Of a stretch of DNA of 44,633 nucleotides, positions 42,853 through 44,633 are shown one piece after another (position 1 is the first letter of the stretch; each line of letters starts with the position of its first letter). The DNA lies in the NCBI GenBank assembly GCA_016650295.1, contig JAENWA010000027.1, forward strand, positions 1-44,633. The letters run 5' to 3'. Below the pieces are notes generated by a model. The model made no database searches, had not been told where the DNA came from, and was given only the letters and a program-made list of their open reading frames with translations. Origin of the DNA: Desulfuromonadales bacterium (GTDB lineage Bacteria > Desulfobacterota > Desulfuromonadia > Geobacterales > Pseudopelobacteraceae). A program made the translations under genes and the position numbers.

Positions 42853-43779
42853 TTATTTCTTTTTGGGTTGTTTTTTAACCGGTGCGGTTGTTGTTACCGC
42901 GGCGGCCGGTGATGCGGCGCTAGCGGGCGCTGCCCCATCTTTAAAGCCGTTCAGGTCATGCGCGATGCTGTGGCAGAACCCGCATTTCGGGAACTTGGAC
43001 AGCATTGCGGCCGGGTGCGGTGTGCCGTGACAGCTTTGGCACTGAGGTATCATCTTGTGTTTTGCCTGATGACAGGCTACGCACGTCAGTGTTTTGTGTT
43101 TGAAGGTGCTGGCCGTAAGCTGGTCATAGGCCTTCTTGTGACAGGCGGCGCAGTCCTTGGACGGTAATTTGTCGCTGTAAGTAACGTTCTTCGGCATGTG
43201 TGCCTGGTGACACTTTTTGCAGTCGGCAGTGGTCTGCTCCGCGAAGTGCGCTTTGTGACACTGGGTGCAGTTCGGAATCTTGCCGTGGACGTCATGGCAC
43301 GTGCTGCAGTAGAGCGCGGAGTGCTTGCTTTTGTTGTCGCGCAATTTATCAATCTGACCGGTGGCATGGCAGGTGATGCAGGCGTCGGTAACTTTATTCC
43401 CGAAGGTTATCTTCAGCGGTGTATGAGGATTCGAGTGGCAGCCCTGGCAGGCATCCAGTTTGTAATGCGGTTTGCCTTCGTGGCATTGACTGCAGAGCGG
43501 AATGATCTTGCGTGTTGTGGGGGGGTGCCCGTTGTGACAGTCCTGGCAGCTGATCTCCGTCTTGTGTTTGCTGCCGGCAGCCGCGATGTCGGCCGGTGCT
43601 TTGCTGTGACATTTGGCACAGTCAGCAGTCAGCAGTTTCGGAGCTGAAGCGGCAACCGGGGGATTCGGGGCGGGAGCAGCTGCGGGCCCGGCGGCGCCGG
43701 CCATGGTTTGTACGGAGAGAAGGGTGAGTCCAGCCAGCAAAGCAATCCATACTCTTTTCGACATGCTGCATTTTTTCAT
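42853..43779 (-). CDS. Twelve-haem c-type cytochrome
   Basis: 308 residues from the ATG at 43779 (AAGGAGG upstream). Signal peptide (LLAGLTLLSVQTMAGA), Pro/Ala-rich linker, then 12 CxxCH motifs: CAKCH, CQDCH, CSQCH, CQGCH, CITCH, CSTCH, CTQCH, CKKCH, CAACH, CVACH, CQSCH, CGFCH. Extra His residues are well placed as sixth ligands. The C-terminus is Lys/Pro-rich. Periplasmic or outer-membrane-associated electron carrier. Number of haems matches some Geobacter extracellular-respiration cytochromes, but I cannot assign a named one. Confidence 0.95.
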   Translation of the reverse strand: MKKCSMSKRVWIALLAGLTLLSVQTMAGAAGPAAAPAPNPPVAASAPKLLTADCAKCHSKAPADIAAAGSKHKTEISCQDCHNGHPPTTRKIIPLCSQCHEGKPHYKLDACQGCHSNPHTPLKITFGNKVTDACITCHATGQIDKLRDNKSKHSALYCSTCHDVHGKIPNCTQCHKAHFAEQTTADCKKCHQAHMPKNVTYSDKLPSKDCAACHKKAYDQLTASTFKHKTLTCVACHQAKHKMIPQCQSCHGTPHPAAMLSKFPKCGFCHSIAHDLNGFKDGAAPASAASPAAAVTTTAPVKKQPKKK

Positions 43780-43874
43780 TAGGTGTTGCCTCCTTGTATG
43801 GTGATATCTGGAAAAAATACTCAAATCTGCTTGAGCAAAAAACGGATGAATTATTACACGGATAACAGTGACAG

Positions 43875-44012
43875 TCAACATTTAGAGAAGACACAAATTA
43901 TTTCCTGATCATCCCATACGAAGCCGTGATTCAAGGTGTTGCCGAACACTGCCAAGAGAAGGACGGTGATAAACAGGAACCGGTATATAAGCGCTTTTTG
44001 TGAGTCAGTCAT
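43875..44012 (-). pseudogene. Truncated membrane glycosyltransferase/TPR-type protein, 5' remnant
   Basis: From ATG 44012, MTDSQKALIYRFLFITVLLL then AVFGNTLNHGFVWDDQEII before it degenerates and stops. The helix plus N-T-L-x-x-x-F-x-WDD motif is the start of PMT/TMTC-like membrane glycosyltransferases, and the gene at 44406 has the same motif (YSNTLHVPFYWDD). Only about 45 residues remain. Confidence 0.65.
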
Positions 44013-44060
44013 TCCATAAAACCTTTCCAAAATCTTCACCCTGACCTCAGAGATCAACAT

Positions 44061-44405
44061 GACACAACATTCATAGTATTATCATAGCTAAATTATGGCA
44101 TGGCTTTCCTGGTTCTGGCTGTGTGGGAAAGTTTTTTGCGTTTATTTTACGTTCAGCTTTCAGAAACTGATCAGGAATTCTTCGGTGGTATATCACTTTT
44201 TTATAAGAATTTCCCATTATTTTCAACAACTGTTGGTAATCATCCTCTGTTTTTATATTTGAACAAAATTGCATTGTCCGAAAAATTGGTGTCTGTTTAA
44301 AGGCGGACAGGCGGACTTTTCTTATTGCCCTCGTCGATCATTTCAGGGTACATTAATTCTGTTTTAGTCGTAGACGTTTCAACCATGCAATTGAGAGAAC
44401 CGGAC
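44061..44405. other. Intergenic region, nothing recognised
   Basis: About 345 bp, AT-rich. Short frames on both strands have no ribosome site or recognisable sequence. A GGCGGACAGGCGGAC direct repeat occurs near 44303. Confidence 0.4.
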
Positions 44406-44633
44406 ATGTTGCTGCTCAACAGAAAGATAGGCCACGTCGCCATCATCGTAGTACTCGGCATGCTAATATACAGCAATACTCTGCATGTGCCATTTTACTG
44501 GGATGATTACATCAGCATAGTAAGGATACCGCTGATTAAGGATTTATCCTATTTTACCAATATGGAGTCGGGCCAGGCATTCAGGGGTTATGGCGGTTTC
44601 GTTTCGAGATTCTTCGGCTACTTTACTTTTGCA
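44406..44633 (+). CDS. Membrane glycosyltransferase-like protein, N-terminal part (runs off the right edge)
   Basis: From the ATG at 44406 (GAGAGA upstream): MLLLNRKIGHVAIIVVLGML, IYSNTLHVPFYWDDYISIVR. One membrane helix then the WDD motif of PMT/TMTC-type transferases, usually followed by many helices and TPR repeats. The window ends after 76 codons, still open. An ATG at 44385 is possible but has no ribosome site. Confidence 0.75.
   Translation, partial: MLLLNRKIGHVAIIVVLGMLIYSNTLHVPFYWDDYISIVRIPLIKDLSYFTNMESGQAFRGYGGFVSRFFGYFTFA

Noticed and set aside
44071-44300. Two overlapping short frames on opposite strands near the right end
   Set aside because: No ribosome sites, no recognisable motifs, AT-rich sequence; treated as intergenic.

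Overview
The window looks like a chromosomal segment of a member of the Geobacterales (Desulfuromonadota, Geobacter-like). This is inferred from a periplasmic cytochrome with 12 CxxCH haem motifs, a two-subunit glycine decarboxylase (gcvPA/gcvPB), a gmk-rpoZ-RSH-ridA block, a CcoI/CcoS pair, a CcsA cytochrome-biogenesis protein, many two-component/c-di-GMP proteins and a candidate selenoprotein. No 16S rRNA gene or species marker is present, so the assignment is by gene content only.

Layout. 1-3.6 kb: a sensor kinase (running off the left edge) divergent from a REC-PAS-PAS-GGDEF-EAL regulator. 3.6-7.7 kb: MoxR ATPase, DUF58 protein and TgpA-type transglutaminase in an overlapping operon. 7.7-11.5 kb: an accessory island with a frameshifted PIN toxin and its antitoxin, a RAYT transposase in a repeat-flanked unit, a frameshifted secreted protein, an intact PIN/Phd toxin-antitoxin pair and a methyltransferase. 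11.8-15.1 kb: a small Cys-rich protein behind a sigma-54-like promoter, then two small membrane proteins, a larger membrane protein and an OFA-family transporter. 15.2-19.5 kb: gcvH-gcvPA-gcvPB and ccsA. 19.5-23.9 kb: a DEAD-box helicase, polyprenyl diphosphate synthase, a TlpA-like lipoprotein, CcdA and a VOC protein. 23.8-26.7 kb: a short membrane selenoprotein candidate, a copper P-type ATPase and CcoS. 26.8-29.1 kb: a second toxin-antitoxin island (HicBA, RES/Xre, two orphan antitoxins) directly upstream of gmk. 29.1-35.3 kb: gmk, rpoZ, RSH, ridA, rpmB, a DUF218 protein, thrC and tRNA-Gly(CCC). 35.4-38.4 kb: three exported proteins of unknown role. 38.4-42.5 kb: a sulfate ABC transporter operon (sbp-cysT-cysW-cysA) with a tusA remnant in front. 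42.8-44.6 kb: the 12-haem cytochrome, a truncated membrane glycosyltransferase-like remnant and the start of an apparently intact relative.

Two observations stand out. First, a roughly 67-bp palindromic element occurs three times. Two copies lie in the same reading frame inside the N-terminal coding region of unrelated genes (the TgpA-like protein and an exported protein whose signal peptide it splits), and the third is intergenic; it resembles the behaviour of protein-coding palindromic elements of Rickettsia. Second, a 49-codon membrane protein reads through an in-frame TGA followed at the right distance by a SECIS-like hairpin, which suggests an unannotated selenoprotein next to a copper-transport/cytochrome-oxidase-assembly locus. 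Heptamer arrays (TTGAAGG/CTGAAGG), REP-like hairpins and RAYT-associated repeats also pepper the intergenic spaces.
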